64,000 nucleotides of DNA from RGIG3013 sp045538935 (GTDB taxonomy: Bacteria > Bacillota > Clostridia > Oscillospirales > Acutalibacteraceae). The position numbers and the translations under genes are program-made. Below the pieces are notes generated by a model that had not been told where the DNA came from, did not search any database, and saw only the letters and a program-made list of their open reading frames with translations. Location of the stretch: positions 62,001 to 126,000 of the forward strand of contig JAZQEI010000006.1 of the NCBI GenBank assembly GCA_045538935.1. Direction: 5' to 3'. Each line of letters starts with the position of its first letter. Positions within the stretch are counted from its first letter, which is position 1. This document shows, piece after piece, positions 53,587-62,693 of the stretch.

Positions 53587-53614
53587 ATTATATCATAGTA
53601 TAGCGTTTTGTCAA
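53587..53614 (-). promoter_or_regulatory. Promoter of the tRNA-His/tRNA-Gln unit
   Basis: On the minus strand a consensus TTGACA (53614-53609), a 16-bp spacer and TATAAT (53592-53587) with an extended TGA. Confidence 0.88.
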
Positions 53615-53628
53615 TAGAAAATTTAAAA

Positions 53629-53841
53629 TTAAAGCTCAAAATCTTTTGAAGACCAATTTTCACTATCTGGCATTTTTTGCGGCTCACGTTTAAGTGGGTC
53701 GTATTTATATTTTCTGCAAGAATCATTTACTGATACTACGCCTTTGTGTTTGCAAAGTATATTAGTGTCTGTATAACTTTTAGAATTAATGCAATATTTG
53801 CAAGCGTGTGATAATTTTTTATTAAATGCTTTTTTAGCCAA
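53629..53841 (-). CDS. Small conserved Cys-containing protein
   Basis: A 70-aa basic protein with four Cys in the pattern CKYC ... LCKHKG ... SCRKYKYDPLKREP. The spacing suggests a zinc or other metal site, and the sequence recalls a small family common in Clostridia whose function is unknown. The start is TTG, with GGTGGG upstream. It follows ylbJ on the same strand. Confidence 0.72.
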   Translation of the reverse strand: MAKKAFNKKLSHACKYCINSKSYTDTNILCKHKGVVSVNDSCRKYKYDPLKREPQKMPDSENWSSKDFEL

Positions 53842-53867
53842 ACTAAACCCACCTATGTTTTTTTGAA

Positions 53868-54917
53868 TTATAACATATCTTTCAAATTTTTTCTACCACT
53901 TTTTACAGAAAACAACAAACAAATAGACATAAGAATCAATGCAAGTGAACTTAATATAGATACAGAAGATATTTTATAGCTAAAGCTTACGCCATTTGAT
54001 ATTGTTTGTATGCTCTGAGGAAAAACTGTAAGTATAAGTTTTAAAACCAAACACGAAAGCAAACCGTGTGTTATTCGTGCCATCAAATAATAAACATATT
54101 TAGGCTTTTTTTGATTGATTAGTGAATACGTCTGCATATGTATACATATACCACCAAAACTTATTAAAAAGCAAATTATATAAATGTTTTTATGAGCGCT
54201 AAAAACTCCGTTTGTTACCTCTAATAATAAAGTTATAATGCTAAAAATATAATATTTGGAATATTTTTTTTTAAAAACATTAATTATTGCCGAGAATAAT
54301 ACAACATATGTGCATATTTTAAACATACTTATAGAACTTTGATATGTAGCATCAACAAATGTATCTGAAAAATTTTTAGTTAAAATTTGATTATTATCAC
54401 AAGATATGTTTTCGCTTCTTTTGAGTAACATTGAACTAATTATAAATGAGGCAACAATTTGTGAAAATAGAATAAATAGTCCTACTGTTTTTGAATTAAA
54501 AATTCCTTCTCCAATAGCAACAATTATAAACGATGGGCCTGCTCCAAAACAAAATAAATAAAATTTGTTCGCACGTTTTTCAGAAATGATTTTGTTTTCA
54601 ACAGAGTGATTTACTAAAGTTGTACCTATTGGGTATCCACCTAAAAGTGACAAAATAAAAATGCAAAACTCATTTGAGTTCATTTTAAATAATATTTTAG
54701 TTAGCTTATTAATTGGTTTATTTAATTCAAAAATTAAACCGCTATTTATTAAAAAAGTACTTAAAACTGCAAATGGAAAAAGTGATGGTATAATTACATT
54801 GCCACACATAATTAAGCCATTAATTACTCCTTGTTTTATATCATCAGAATATATAATTAAAATCGTCATAGCAAGTATAACAATTAGGAAAATAATTATT
54901 TTTTTAAATTTTTTCAC
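53868..54917 (-). CDS. ylbJ: Sporulation integral membrane protein YlbJ-like
   Basis: A 349-aa protein with about nine membrane helices and gate-type motifs: IIPSLFPFAVLSTFLINSG and SLLGGYPIGTTLVNHSVENK, then YLFCFGAGPSFIIVAIG. This matches YlbJ, a sigma-E-dependent protein needed for spore cortex formation in Bacillus. The start is GTG with AAGGTG upstream. It is divergent from yqfC, another sporulation gene. Confidence 0.8.
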   Translation of the reverse strand: MKKFKKIIIFLIVILAMTILIIYSDDIKQGVINGLIMCGNVIIPSLFPFAVLSTFLINSGLIFELNKPINKLTKILFKMNSNEFCIFILSLLGGYPIGTTLVNHSVENKIISEKRANKFYLFCFGAGPSFIIVAIGEGIFNSKTVGLFILFSQIVASFIISSMLLKRSENISCDNNQILTKNFSDTFVDATYQSSISMFKICTYVVLFSAIINVFKKKYSKYYIFSIITLLLEVTNGVFSAHKNIYIICFLISFGGICIHMQTYSLINQKKPKYVYYLMARITHGLLSCLVLKLILTVFPQSIQTISNGVSFSYKISSVSILSSLALILMSICLLFSVKSGRKNLKDML

Positions 54918-55012
54918 AAAAATACACCTTCTTTAACTATAGTATGTATACAATTATTTTGGGCATTAAAGACCTAATTGAGCCATAAATTTATAGCGTG
55001 GAGGTGCATTTT

Positions 55013-55303
55013 GTGTTAAAGCGTCAAAAAACAAACATAAGAAAATTAGTAAAAAAATCAACAAATAAATTTGAATTTCCTGCAAACACATTAGGAAAAG
55101 GTGCGCATATAGAATTATTTTCAAATAAAAGTGCTCTTATTGATGGTTGTGCAGGTGTTATTGAATATACATCAGAATTCATAAAAATAAACATTGGCAA
55201 GGGCACAATGTCTTTTACCGGTAATAATATGCAGATTGTTTATTTTGATGTTGAACAGCTATCAATTGATGGTGAAATTTTAAATATAGAATTTTGCATT
55301 TAG
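55013..55303 (+). CDS. yqfC: Sporulation protein YqfC
   Basis: A 96-aa YabP/YqfC-family protein: a basic N-terminus followed by beta-strand segments with HIELFSNKSALIDGCAGVIEYTSEFIKINIGKGTMSFTGNNM. GGAGGTG at 55000-55006 selects the GTG at 55013 over an earlier GTG. It is followed by yqfD and phoH in the conserved order. Confidence 0.88.
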   Translation: MLKRQKTNIRKLVKKSTNKFEFPANTLGKGAHIELFSNKSALIDGCAGVIEYTSEFIKINIGKGTMSFTGNNMQIVYFDVEQLSIDGEILNIEFCI

Positions 55304-55320
55304 AATGGATTTGTGGTTTT

Positions 55321-56496
55321 ATGTTTATAATTAATTTTATTCGTTTTTTGTTTGGTTATCTGGTTGTGTCGTTTAGTGGTGAGTTTGCAGAACGCTTATT
55401 AAACATTTGTGCTAAGAACAGATTATCCATTTGGAATATAAAGCAAAATGATGGCGTAATTTGTGTAAGTATTGGTATTAAATCATTTGAAAAATTGCGC
55501 ACTTTAAAAAGAAAATGCAATGTTAAAGTTAAGGTTATTAAAAAATGCGGCATCAGGTTTACATTGCACGCTAATAAACTCAGATTCGGCATAATCGTTG
55601 GAGTAGCCGTTTATTTTATAACTATTTTTTATATGTCTGGCTTTGTTTGGAATATAGATGTTAATAGTAATAAACCTATTGATGAGAAAAAAATTATAAA
55701 ACAACTTGAAAATTTGGGTATAACTGAAGGCATGCGAAAAAGTGATATAGATGTACAAAATCAAAGAATAGAACTTATAATGAGTGTTGATGATTTGTCG
55801 TGGGCCGCACTAAACATAGAGGGAACTAGCCTATCTGTTGATGTTACAGTTAGTGAGGCAATAAACCAAAAAGATGCCAGACCAAGCAATTTAATTGCCT
55901 CAAAAGACGGAATAATTAAAAAAATTTTTGTAAATTCCGGTCAGACCTTAATAGCAGTAAATCAAGCAGTTTTAAAAGGTGAAATGTTGGTTTCTGGAAT
56001 TATTGAAGACAAAATGGGAGCAATAGCTTTCAAGCATTCTGATGGTGAGATTTTTGCCGAAACTAAAGAAAAAATATCTATAACCGTTCCGTTTGAACAA
56101 AAGCGTACAATTATATTGGGGAAGCCGTTTAACAAAATTGGACTTAGGTTTTTTAATTTAAAAATACCATTGTACCTTGGTACTATCAAATTTGAACACA
56201 TAAAAGATATTAATGTTTGTAGAATGAAATTATTTGGGAAAGAGATGCCTATTTCTTTGCATCGCGCAACGTTTTATAAGACCAAAAATACCATTGAAAA
56301 CATAAATACACAACAAGCTGTACAAATTGCTGATAAGCAATTTGAAGAACAAATTAGTAGTAAAAGTTATGTTAGCTATTCTGTTGTAAACAAAACTATT
56401 CATGATAATAACGATTCAATAACAGTTATATACGAGGTTATAGGCGAAGAAAACATTGCTTTGCAAGAAATTTTATCAATTAGTACTACAAATTAG
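55321..56496 (+). CDS. yqfD: Sporulation protein YqfD
   Basis: A 391-aa protein with one membrane helix (about residues 84-104), an N-terminal cytoplasmic part and a large extracytoplasmic beta-rich region (SKDGIIKKIFVNSGQTLIAVNQAVLKGEMLVSG). This matches YqfD, a sigma-E-controlled protein. A TTG start at 55294, inside yqfC, is possible; the ATG at 55321 gives an N-terminus that aligns better with the family. Confidence 0.88.
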   Translation: MFIINFIRFLFGYLVVSFSGEFAERLLNICAKNRLSIWNIKQNDGVICVSIGIKSFEKLRTLKRKCNVKVKVIKKCGIRFTLHANKLRFGIIVGVAVYFITIFYMSGFVWNIDVNSNKPIDEKKIIKQLENLGITEGMRKSDIDVQNQRIELIMSVDDLSWAALNIEGTSLSVDVTVSEAINQKDARPSNLIASKDGIIKKIFVNSGQTLIAVNQAVLKGEMLVSGIIEDKMGAIAFKHSDGEIFAETKEKISITVPFEQKRTIILGKPFNKIGLRFFNLKIPLYLGTIKFEHIKDINVCRMKLFGKEMPISLHRATFYKTKNTIENINTQQAVQIADKQFEEQISSKSYVSYSVVNKTIHDNNDSITVIYEVIGEENIALQEILSISTTN

Positions 56497-56545
56497 TAAG
56501 GAAATGTGTTATAATTAATATAACTATAATTTTGGAGGGCTGTGC

Positions 56546-57508
56546 TTGTTTGAGCAGACAGTAAATATTGATCGAATTGAACAAATAGTAAGTCTATTTG
56601 GTAACTTTGATGAGAATGTTAAAAAGATTGAATTAAATTATAAGGTATCAATAACATCGCATGGAAGTGAATTAAAGGTAAGGGGAGAGCCGGATGATGT
56701 TGCATGTGCAATTCGTGCAATACAAGGCTTGTTAACTCTAATTAACAAAGGTGAGTCTATAACCGATCAAAATTTAAATTATGTATTTTCTCTTGTTGCA
56801 GACGGTGATGACGCTAATATTGTTAAACTTACTGATTCAGAGTGTATTTGTATTACTTCTAAAGGCAGACCAATTAAACCTAAAACGTTAGGTCAAAAAA
56901 AATACACAGATGCGATTTCTTCTAACATTATTACAATAGGTGTTGGCCCTGCAGGTACAGGCAAAACTTATTTGGCGGTAGCAATGGCTGTAGCTGCTTT
57001 TAGAGCAAAGCAGGTTAACAGAATAATTTTAACGCGTCCAGCTGTTGAAGCGGGCGAAAAATTAGGTTTTTTGCCCGGTGATTTGCAACAAAAAGTTGAC
57101 CCATATTTAAGGCCGCTTTATGATGCTCTGTTTGATATGCTTGGTGCAGAAAATTTTGTTAGATGTCAAGAACGCGGTGATATTGAAGTAGCACCGTTGG
57201 CATATATGCGTGGTAGAACCTTAGATGATAGCTTTATTATTCTTGACGAGGCACAAAACACCACATCTGAGCAAATGAAAATGTTTTTAACACGGCTTGG
57301 ATTTAACTCTAAAATTGTAGTTACGGGTGATATTACTCAAATTGATCTTCCTGATGGCAAAAAATCAGGTTTAAAAGAAGTAATTCAAATACTAAAAAAT
57401 GTCGATGACATTTCTATTATAAAATTTTCAGAAAAGGACGTAGTGCGACATAGCTTGGTACAGCAAATAATTAAAGCGTATGAAAAGCATTTCGAAAATA
57501 AAAAATGA
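56546..57508 (+). CDS. phoH: PhoH family ATPase
   Basis: A 320-aa protein with an N-terminal KH-like region (about 20-80) and a PhoH ATPase domain with GVGPAGTGKTYLAVAMAVAA (Walker A), LTRPAVEAGEKLGFLPGDL and FIILDEAQNTTSEQMKMFLTRLG (Walker B). The start is TTG with GGAGG upstream. An extended -10 (TATAAT at 56510-56515) lies 30 bp before. It overlaps ybeY by 4 bases. Confidence 0.93.
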   Translation: MFEQTVNIDRIEQIVSLFGNFDENVKKIELNYKVSITSHGSELKVRGEPDDVACAIRAIQGLLTLINKGESITDQNLNYVFSLVADGDDANIVKLTDSECICITSKGRPIKPKTLGQKKYTDAISSNIITIGVGPAGTGKTYLAVAMAVAAFRAKQVNRIILTRPAVEAGEKLGFLPGDLQQKVDPYLRPLYDALFDMLGAENFVRCQERGDIEVAPLAYMRGRTLDDSFIILDEAQNTTSEQMKMFLTRLGFNSKIVVTGDITQIDLPDGKKSGLKEVIQILKNVDDISIIKFSEKDVVRHSLVQQIIKAYEKHFENKK

Positions 57509-58002
57509 AGCATAAAATTGAGCTTGTAAATTCACAAAAGGTTTATAAAATAACTCCTGAGATTAAATCATTGGTAAAACAATCCTGCGCAACTGTTTTA
57601 ATCTGCGAAGATTTTTTAGATGGCGCAGAAGTATCCGTTACTTTTGTAGACGATAATCAAATTAAAGAACTAAATAATCAGTTCAGAAACATAAATTCAT
57701 CAACCGATGTTCTTTCTTTCCCGTTGGGTGAAGATAATGTTTACGACAAGAATCCAAAAACTGGAAGATGTTTGCTTGGTGATATTGTTTTGTCTATGCA
57801 GCATGCAGAAAAACAAAGCGAACTTTATGGTCACTCATTAGAGCGCGAGGTTGCTTATTTAACTGTTCACTCTATGTTGCATTTGCTGGGTTATGACCAC
57901 GTTAATAATGAAGATGAGCGAGCTTTAATGCGCAGTAGAGAAGAGGTAGCTCTTGAAAAAATGGGATTAAGTATAAAGACCGAAGGAGAAAATAATGAGT
58001 AA
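57505..58002 (+). CDS. ybeY: Endoribonuclease YbeY (16S rRNA maturation)
   Basis: A 165-aa metal-dependent RNase. The zinc-binding motif HSMLHLLGYDH is intact, preceded by FRNINSSTDVLSFPLGE and LLGDIVLSMQHAEKQS. It overlaps era by 8 bases. The genes dgkA and cdd, often found between ybeY and era in Firmicutes, are absent. Confidence 0.95.
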   Translation: MKHKIELVNSQKVYKITPEIKSLVKQSCATVLICEDFLDGAEVSVTFVDDNQIKELNNQFRNINSSTDVLSFPLGEDNVYDKNPKTGRCLLGDIVLSMQHAEKQSELYGHSLEREVAYLTVHSMLHLLGYDHVNNEDERALMRSREEVALEKMGLSIKTEGENNE

Positions 58003-58924
58003 TAAATCAACATCTGTTTTTGCCGCCGTTGTAGGTAGACCTAATGTTGGAAAGTCATCTTTTGTAAATTTTGCAGTTGGTCAAAAAATTGCAATAGTAT
58101 CGGACAAGCCACAAACAACGCGCACTAAAATTATGGGCGTACTAACACATCAAGAAAATCAAATAGTTTTTATAGATACCCCCGGTTTTCATAAACCTAA
58201 AAACCGATTATCTGAAAATATGATTAAAGCTGTATCGGTTGGAATGAGCGATGTTGATGTTGCTGTTTTGGTAGTAGATGCTTGTCCAAACTTTAAGTTT
58301 AATGAGAACGAATTGCCACAGGCGGAATTAGAACTTATTAACGAAATAAAAAACCGTAAGCTGAATTGCATTTTAGCAATAAACAAAATAGATTTGTTAA
58401 CAGATAAAGCCGATTTGCTTAATATTATATCGGCTTATTCTAAGTGCTATAATTTTGCGTCGGTTGTGCCAATTAGTGCAAAAACGGGCGATGGCGTTAA
58501 AATACTCATTGACGAAATCGAGAATTTTAAAAAGGAATCTGTTCATTATTTTGATCCGGATAGTACAACAGATCAACCTGAGCGAGTAATGGTGTGCGAA
58601 ATGATACGCGAAAAGCTTTTATGGTTATTGTCTGACGAAGTTCCGCATGGTATTGCCGTAGATGTAGAACAGTTTTACGAAAAAGATAATTTTGAAAACG
58701 AACCAATTTTACATGTTAATGCAACTATTTATTGTGAAAAAGAGAGCCACAAAGGTATAGTTATTGGCAAGGGCGGTCAAATGCTTAAAAAAGTTGGAAG
58801 CTTGGCTCGTAAAGACATTGAAGAGTTTTTTGGTATTAAAGCATCGGTTAAACTTTGGGTTAAGGTTAAAGAAGATTGGCGTAATCGTGTTGGACTCATT
58901 CATACTTTTGGATTAGATAACTAA
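57995..58924 (+). CDS. era: Ribosome-assembly GTPase Era
   Basis: A 309-aa GTPase. G1 GRPNVGKSS, G3 DTPGFHKP, G4 NKID, G5 SAKTGDG, then a C-terminal KH domain (KGIVIGKGGQMLKKVGSLARKDIEEFF). It binds the 3' end of 16S rRNA, consistent with linkage to ybeY. Confidence 0.96.
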   Translation: MSNKSTSVFAAVVGRPNVGKSSFVNFAVGQKIAIVSDKPQTTRTKIMGVLTHQENQIVFIDTPGFHKPKNRLSENMIKAVSVGMSDVDVAVLVVDACPNFKFNENELPQAELELINEIKNRKLNCILAINKIDLLTDKADLLNIISAYSKCYNFASVVPISAKTGDGVKILIDEIENFKKESVHYFDPDSTTDQPERVMVCEMIREKLLWLLSDEVPHGIAVDVEQFYEKDNFENEPILHVNATIYCEKESHKGIVIGKGGQMLKKVGSLARKDIEEFFGIKASVKLWVKVKEDWRNRVGLIHTFGLDN

Positions 58925-58992
58925 TATTACCATTAATATAGTTTTCTTGCCTTGAAAAAATATAAATAAAGTGTTTTTTTGAGGTGTGTTGT

Positions 58993-59139
58993 ATGAATAA
59001 TATTCAAGAAACTGCGTGGAATTTATTTTTAAAAAGTGGATCGGTAGAGAGTTACTTAAAATATTCGGCAACAAAAAACAAGGACGGTGATGTATTAAGT
59101 GCAACTAACGGTAAAGGGCATAGTAATAAAAGAAAATAG
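58993..59139 (+). CDS. yqzL: YqzL-like small protein
   Basis: A 48-codon gene with ribosome binding site GAGGTG at 58981-58986. The N-terminal ETAWNLFLKSGSVESYLKY resembles the YqzL family, which in Bacillus lies in the same place between era and recO. The C-terminal part (KGHSNKRK) is basic. It overlaps the start of recO by 41 bases in another frame. Confidence 0.75.
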   Translation: MNNIQETAWNLFLKSGSVESYLKYSATKNKDGDVLSATNGKGHSNKRK

Positions 59140-59836
59140 CTTTGGAGAAAGCAACCGAGTTATTAGCATATTAACTGCATCACTTGGTGTTATAAGATGT
59201 TTTGCTCATGGCGCTAAAAGTATTAAAAACAAGAAGAGCGCTGGAACATCATTACTTTGTTATTCAGAATTTAATCTTACAAAAACTAAAGATACATATA
59301 GAGTTGATGATGCAACCGTAATAGATATGTTTTTTGATTTAAGAAGTGATATTGAATCAATGTCGCTGGCTCAATATTTTTGTGAATTGTTTGGTGCGCT
59401 TACTCTTGAAGGAACAGATTCTGAAATGTTTTTAAGATTAATGCTAAATTCATTACATTTTTTGTGTAATAAAAAACGAAATATATATTTAATTAAAGCG
59501 GCAACAGAACTTAGAGCCACTGTACTTTGCGGATATATGCCCGACTTAGTTGCATGTAATCGGTGTGCGGCATTTGAAAATGATATTATGTATTTTAGTT
59601 TATCCGATGGTTTGATTTTTTGCCCTGAATGTTTACAGTCGTCTGTTGACTGTTTGGTAATTAATAAATCGTTGCTCAGTGCAATGCGCCATATTACTTA
59701 TTGCGATTTTTCAAAATTATATAATTTTGATATGCCATTAACATTATTAAAAGAACTTTCAAATATAACCGAAAAATTTTTATTGCATCAAACACAGTTG
59801 CATTTTAATGCGCTCGACTTTTTCAACAGTCTTTAA
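59099..59836 (+). CDS. recO: DNA repair protein RecO
   Basis: A 245-aa protein with an N-terminal OB-fold (TVKGIVIKENSFGESNRVISILT) and a zinc site (CNRCAAFE ... LIFCPEC). It loads RecA onto SSB-coated DNA with RecR. The start is GTG, with GGTGA 8 bases upstream, inside the yqzL gene. Confidence 0.93.
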   Translation: MQLTVKGIVIKENSFGESNRVISILTASLGVIRCFAHGAKSIKNKKSAGTSLLCYSEFNLTKTKDTYRVDDATVIDMFFDLRSDIESMSLAQYFCELFGALTLEGTDSEMFLRLMLNSLHFLCNKKRNIYLIKAATELRATVLCGYMPDLVACNRCAAFENDIMYFSLSDGLIFCPECLQSSVDCLVINKSLLSAMRHITYCDFSKLYNFDMPLTLLKELSNITEKFLLHQTQLHFNALDFFNSL

Positions 59837-59846
59837 GGAGTTTTTT

Positions 59847-62234
59847 ATGAGTTACGACATTATGCGTTCTGCAAAGGTATTAGAACTTAATAAGGTTTTA
59901 CAAATGCTTGCTGAGCGTACATCTATAAAAGACGCTTACGATAAAGCTTTATCGCTTTGTCCAACGTCAGATTATAATACAGTCTTAAAACTGCTAAAGC
60001 AAACCGAAGACGCATATATGCTTATTTCTCGGTTTGGTTCTCCGTCGTTTGTTGGTGCAAAAAACAACTCATCATCTATTGCTAAAGCTTCGGTTGGTAG
60101 TCAGCTTACTAACAAAGATTTACTTGATATTGCCGACACTTTAAGAGTTATACGAGTTGTAAAAGAATGGAAAAACGCTAATGGCGCAAACATTGACACC
60201 TCGTTAGATGAAATGTTTTCTATGCTTTGTCCAAATAAGTTTTTAGAAGATAAAATTTATTTTTGCATTAAAAGTGAAGAAGAATTAAATGATAACGCAT
60301 CACCAACATTGGCCGACTTGCGCAGAAAAATTAAAGGCGCACAGGTTGGTATTCGTCAAAGATTAGATAATATTACAAAAAGCCAAACAAATGCTAAGTA
60401 TTTGCAAGACGCCATCATAACACAGCGTGATGGTAGATTTGTTGTACCGGTAAAGGCAGAATATAGATCTTTAGTACCTGGCCTTGTTCACGATGTTTCA
60501 TCTTCTGGTGCAACTTTGTTTGTTGAGCCAATAGCCGTTGTTGAAGCTAATAACGAACTTAAAATTTTAAAAACCAAAGAACTTGATGAAATTAATAGAA
60601 TTTTATCGGAATTATCGGCTCTTGCAGCGGAATATGCCGATGCAATTAAACATTCATACAACAATTTGGTTGATCTTAACTTAATTTTTGCTAAGGCTGA
60701 TTTTGCTTTTAAAACAAAGTCTAGCATGCCAAAGCTAAATAAGAACGGTATAATATATTTAAAAAATGCAAGACACCCTCTTATTGACAACAAAAAAATC
60801 GTACCAATAACTGTTGGCCTAGGCAAAGAGTTTGATACTCTTGTTATTACCGGACCAAACACCGGCGGCAAAACTGTTACGCTTAAAACTGTTGGTTTAT
60901 TTACTTTAATGGCTATGTGCGGTTTAATGTTACCGGTTGACGATAGTAGTGAAATATCTGTTTTTGACTTTGTATTGGCTGACATTGGCGATGAACAAAG
61001 CATAGAACATTCACTTTCTACATTTTCTTCACACATGAAAAACATTATTTCAATATTAGAAAATTCATGTAGTTCTTCGCTCGTTTTATTAGACGAGCTA
61101 TGTGCCGGAACAGACCCGATTGAAGGTGCTGCACTTGCAAAATCTATATTAATTAAATTAAAGACTAACGGCGCAAAAACCGTTGCTACAACTCACTATG
61201 CAGAACTCAAGACTTATGCAATAGATTCTTTAGGCGTAGAAAATGCTTCTTGTGAATTTGATGTTGAGTCATTAAAGCCTACTTATAAGCTAATTATAGG
61301 CACACCTGGTAGATCTAATGCGTTTGCAATTTCTCAAAAATTAGGTTTAGATAGTGAAGTGGTTTTATCGGCAAAGGCTATGATGAGCGAGGATGCGGTT
61401 AAATTTGAGAAGTTGGCATATTCACTAGAAAAAATGCGCAATGAAACCGAGAAAAAACTTCTTGAAATTAATCAGTTGCACTCAAAATTAAAGTCAGACA
61501 CACAAAAATTAAATAATAAACTTAGTGAAGCTGAGACAAAAGCAGAAAAAATTATCGATAAAGCGCGGCAAGATGCCTCATACTTAATAGATAAGACCCG
61601 TTCTGATTCTTCTAATTTGCTTTCTGAACTTGAGGATATGCGCAAGAAAGCTAATATTGAAAATGCTGCTCAAATGGTTATTAAGGCTAGAGCAACAATA
61701 AAAGGCGGTCTAAATGCGTTATCTAATAATGCTGACCCAGTTAAAGAATTTGATGATAATTATGTTTTACCAAGAGCCATTGCAATAGGCGATAATGTTA
61801 GCATAAAAGGACTAAATATTCACGGTGTAGTTGAAGCCATAGATACTAAGAAAAACTCTGTGCTGGTCGTTGATGGAATTATAAAAACTTGGGCGAATAT
61901 GTCTGATATAAGACTTAAAGAACAAACAAAATTACAAAACAAATCAAATACACGCAGAGTTACCGGCGTTAAATCGAATTCAGAGCGAGACATTAACGGC
62001 GAAATTGATATAAGAGGAATGGCATCTGATGAAGCGTTGATGGTCTTAGATAAATATATTGACGAAGCTGTATTAACCGGAATTGGTGTTATTCGAATCA
62101 TTCACGGTAAAGGAACAGGTGTATTGCGTGCTGCCGTTCAAAAATATTTAAAATCCCATAAATCTATTAAGTTTTATAGAAGCGGAATTTACGGTGAGGG
62201 GGAGAATGGCGTTACCATTGCCGAATTAAAGTGA
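59847..62234 (+). CDS. mutS2: MutS2 (ribosome-rescue / recombination ATPase with Smr domain)
   Basis: A 795-aa protein. The MutS-type ABC ATPase has GPNTGGKTVTLKTVGL and LVLLDELCAGTDPIEGAAL. A long coiled coil (about 520-620) follows. The C-terminal Smr nuclease domain has EIDIRGMASDEALMVLDKYI and IIHGKGTGVLR. It lacks the mismatch-recognition domain of MutS. In Bacillus it splits collided ribosomes; other homologues inhibit recombination. TAAGGAG selects the ATG at 59847 over an earlier one inside recO. Confidence 0.95.
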   Translation: MSYDIMRSAKVLELNKVLQMLAERTSIKDAYDKALSLCPTSDYNTVLKLLKQTEDAYMLISRFGSPSFVGAKNNSSSIAKASVGSQLTNKDLLDIADTLRVIRVVKEWKNANGANIDTSLDEMFSMLCPNKFLEDKIYFCIKSEEELNDNASPTLADLRRKIKGAQVGIRQRLDNITKSQTNAKYLQDAIITQRDGRFVVPVKAEYRSLVPGLVHDVSSSGATLFVEPIAVVEANNELKILKTKELDEINRILSELSALAAEYADAIKHSYNNLVDLNLIFAKADFAFKTKSSMPKLNKNGIIYLKNARHPLIDNKKIVPITVGLGKEFDTLVITGPNTGGKTVTLKTVGLFTLMAMCGLMLPVDDSSEISVFDFVLADIGDEQSIEHSLSTFSSHMKNIISILENSCSSSLVLLDELCAGTDPIEGAALAKSILIKLKTNGAKTVATTHYAELKTYAIDSLGVENASCEFDVESLKPTYKLIIGTPGRSNAFAISQKLGLDSEVVLSAKAMMSEDAVKFEKLAYSLEKMRNETEKKLLEINQLHSKLKSDTQKLNNKLSEAETKAEKIIDKARQDASYLIDKTRSDSSNLLSELEDMRKKANIENAAQMVIKARATIKGGLNALSNNADPVKEFDDNYVLPRAIAIGDNVSIKGLNIHGVVEAIDTKKNSVLVVDGIIKTWANMSDIRLKEQTKLQNKSNTRRVTGVKSNSERDINGEIDIRGMASDEALMVLDKYIDEAVLTGIGVIRIIHGKGTGVLRAAVQKYLKSHKSIKFYRSGIYGEGENGVTIAELK

Positions 62235-62509
62235 TTATTTTTGCATACTATTTTTTAGTAATTAATATTGTTGCCTCAATTATTTGTTTTGTAGACAAAC
62301 ATTTAGCAAAAAAACATAAATGGAGAATAAGCGAAAAAACATTATTTACTATGTGCATTATTGGTGGCTCTGTTGGTATGTATTTAACAATGAGATTAGT
62401 GCACCACAAAACAATGCACAAAAGGTTTATGTTAGGTGTTCCAATTATTATAATTTTACAAATTCTGCTCTTGACAATTTTAATACATAAAGGTATTATA
62501 ATTTTGTAA
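62231..62509 (+). CDS. DUF1294 family membrane protein
   Basis: A 92-aa protein with three membrane helices. FVDKHLAKKHKWRISEKTLFTMCIIGGSVGMYLTMRLVHHKTMHKRF matches DUF1294. Function unknown. The start is GTG, overlapping the mutS2 stop by 4 bases. The end of the gene contains the ribU promoter. Confidence 0.88.
   Translation: MIIFAYYFLVINIVASIICFVDKHLAKKHKWRISEKTLFTMCIIGGSVGMYLTMRLVHHKTMHKRFMLGVPIIIILQILLLTILIHKGIIIL
62471..62499 (+). promoter_or_regulatory. Sigma-A promoter for ribU
   Basis: TTGACA at 62471-62476, a 17-bp spacer and TATTAT at 62494-62499. It lies inside the 3' end of the DUF1294 gene, about 14 bp before the riboswitch. Confidence 0.82.
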
Positions 62510-62512
62510 TAA

Positions 62513-62628
62513 CTTCAGGGCGAGGTGTAATTCCTCACCGGCGGTGATGCTTTTTAAGTTAGCCCGCGAGCCTTTTGGCAGATTTCGGTGCGATTCCGAA
62601 GCCGACGGTATAGTCCGGATGAAAGAAG
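62513..62628 (+). promoter_or_regulatory. FMN riboswitch
   Basis: The RFN element is clear: CAGGGCGAGGTGTAATTCC, ACCGGCGGTGATG, GTTAGCCCGCGAGCC, CGATTCCGAAGCCGACGGT, ATAGTCCGGATGAAAGAAG. P1 is CTTC (62513-62516) with GAAG (62625-62628). It senses FMN and controls ribU. Confidence 0.97.
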
Positions 62629-62651
62629 AACAATAATGCTTTTGTTTTTTG

Positions 62652-62684
62652 CCCTGTATATATTTTATACAGGGTTAATTTTTT
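62652..62684 (+). terminator. FMN riboswitch terminator
   Basis: A 9-bp stem CCCTGTATA (62652-62660) / TATACAGGG (62666-62674) with a T-rich tail. Its 5' side (GCCCTG, 62651-62656) is complementary to CAGGGC in the aptamer (62516-62521), a possible antiterminator pairing. Confidence 0.85.
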
Positions 62685-62693
62685 GGAGGTTTT

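Noticed and set aside
54918..55012. Sigma-E promoters for divergent ylbJ and yqfC
   Set aside because: TATACAAT and CATACTAT resemble the -10, but no matching -35 was found at the right distance.
60488..61045. A 185-codon minus-strand frame opposite mutS2
   Set aside because: It is antisense to conserved ATPase motifs and resembles no protein family.
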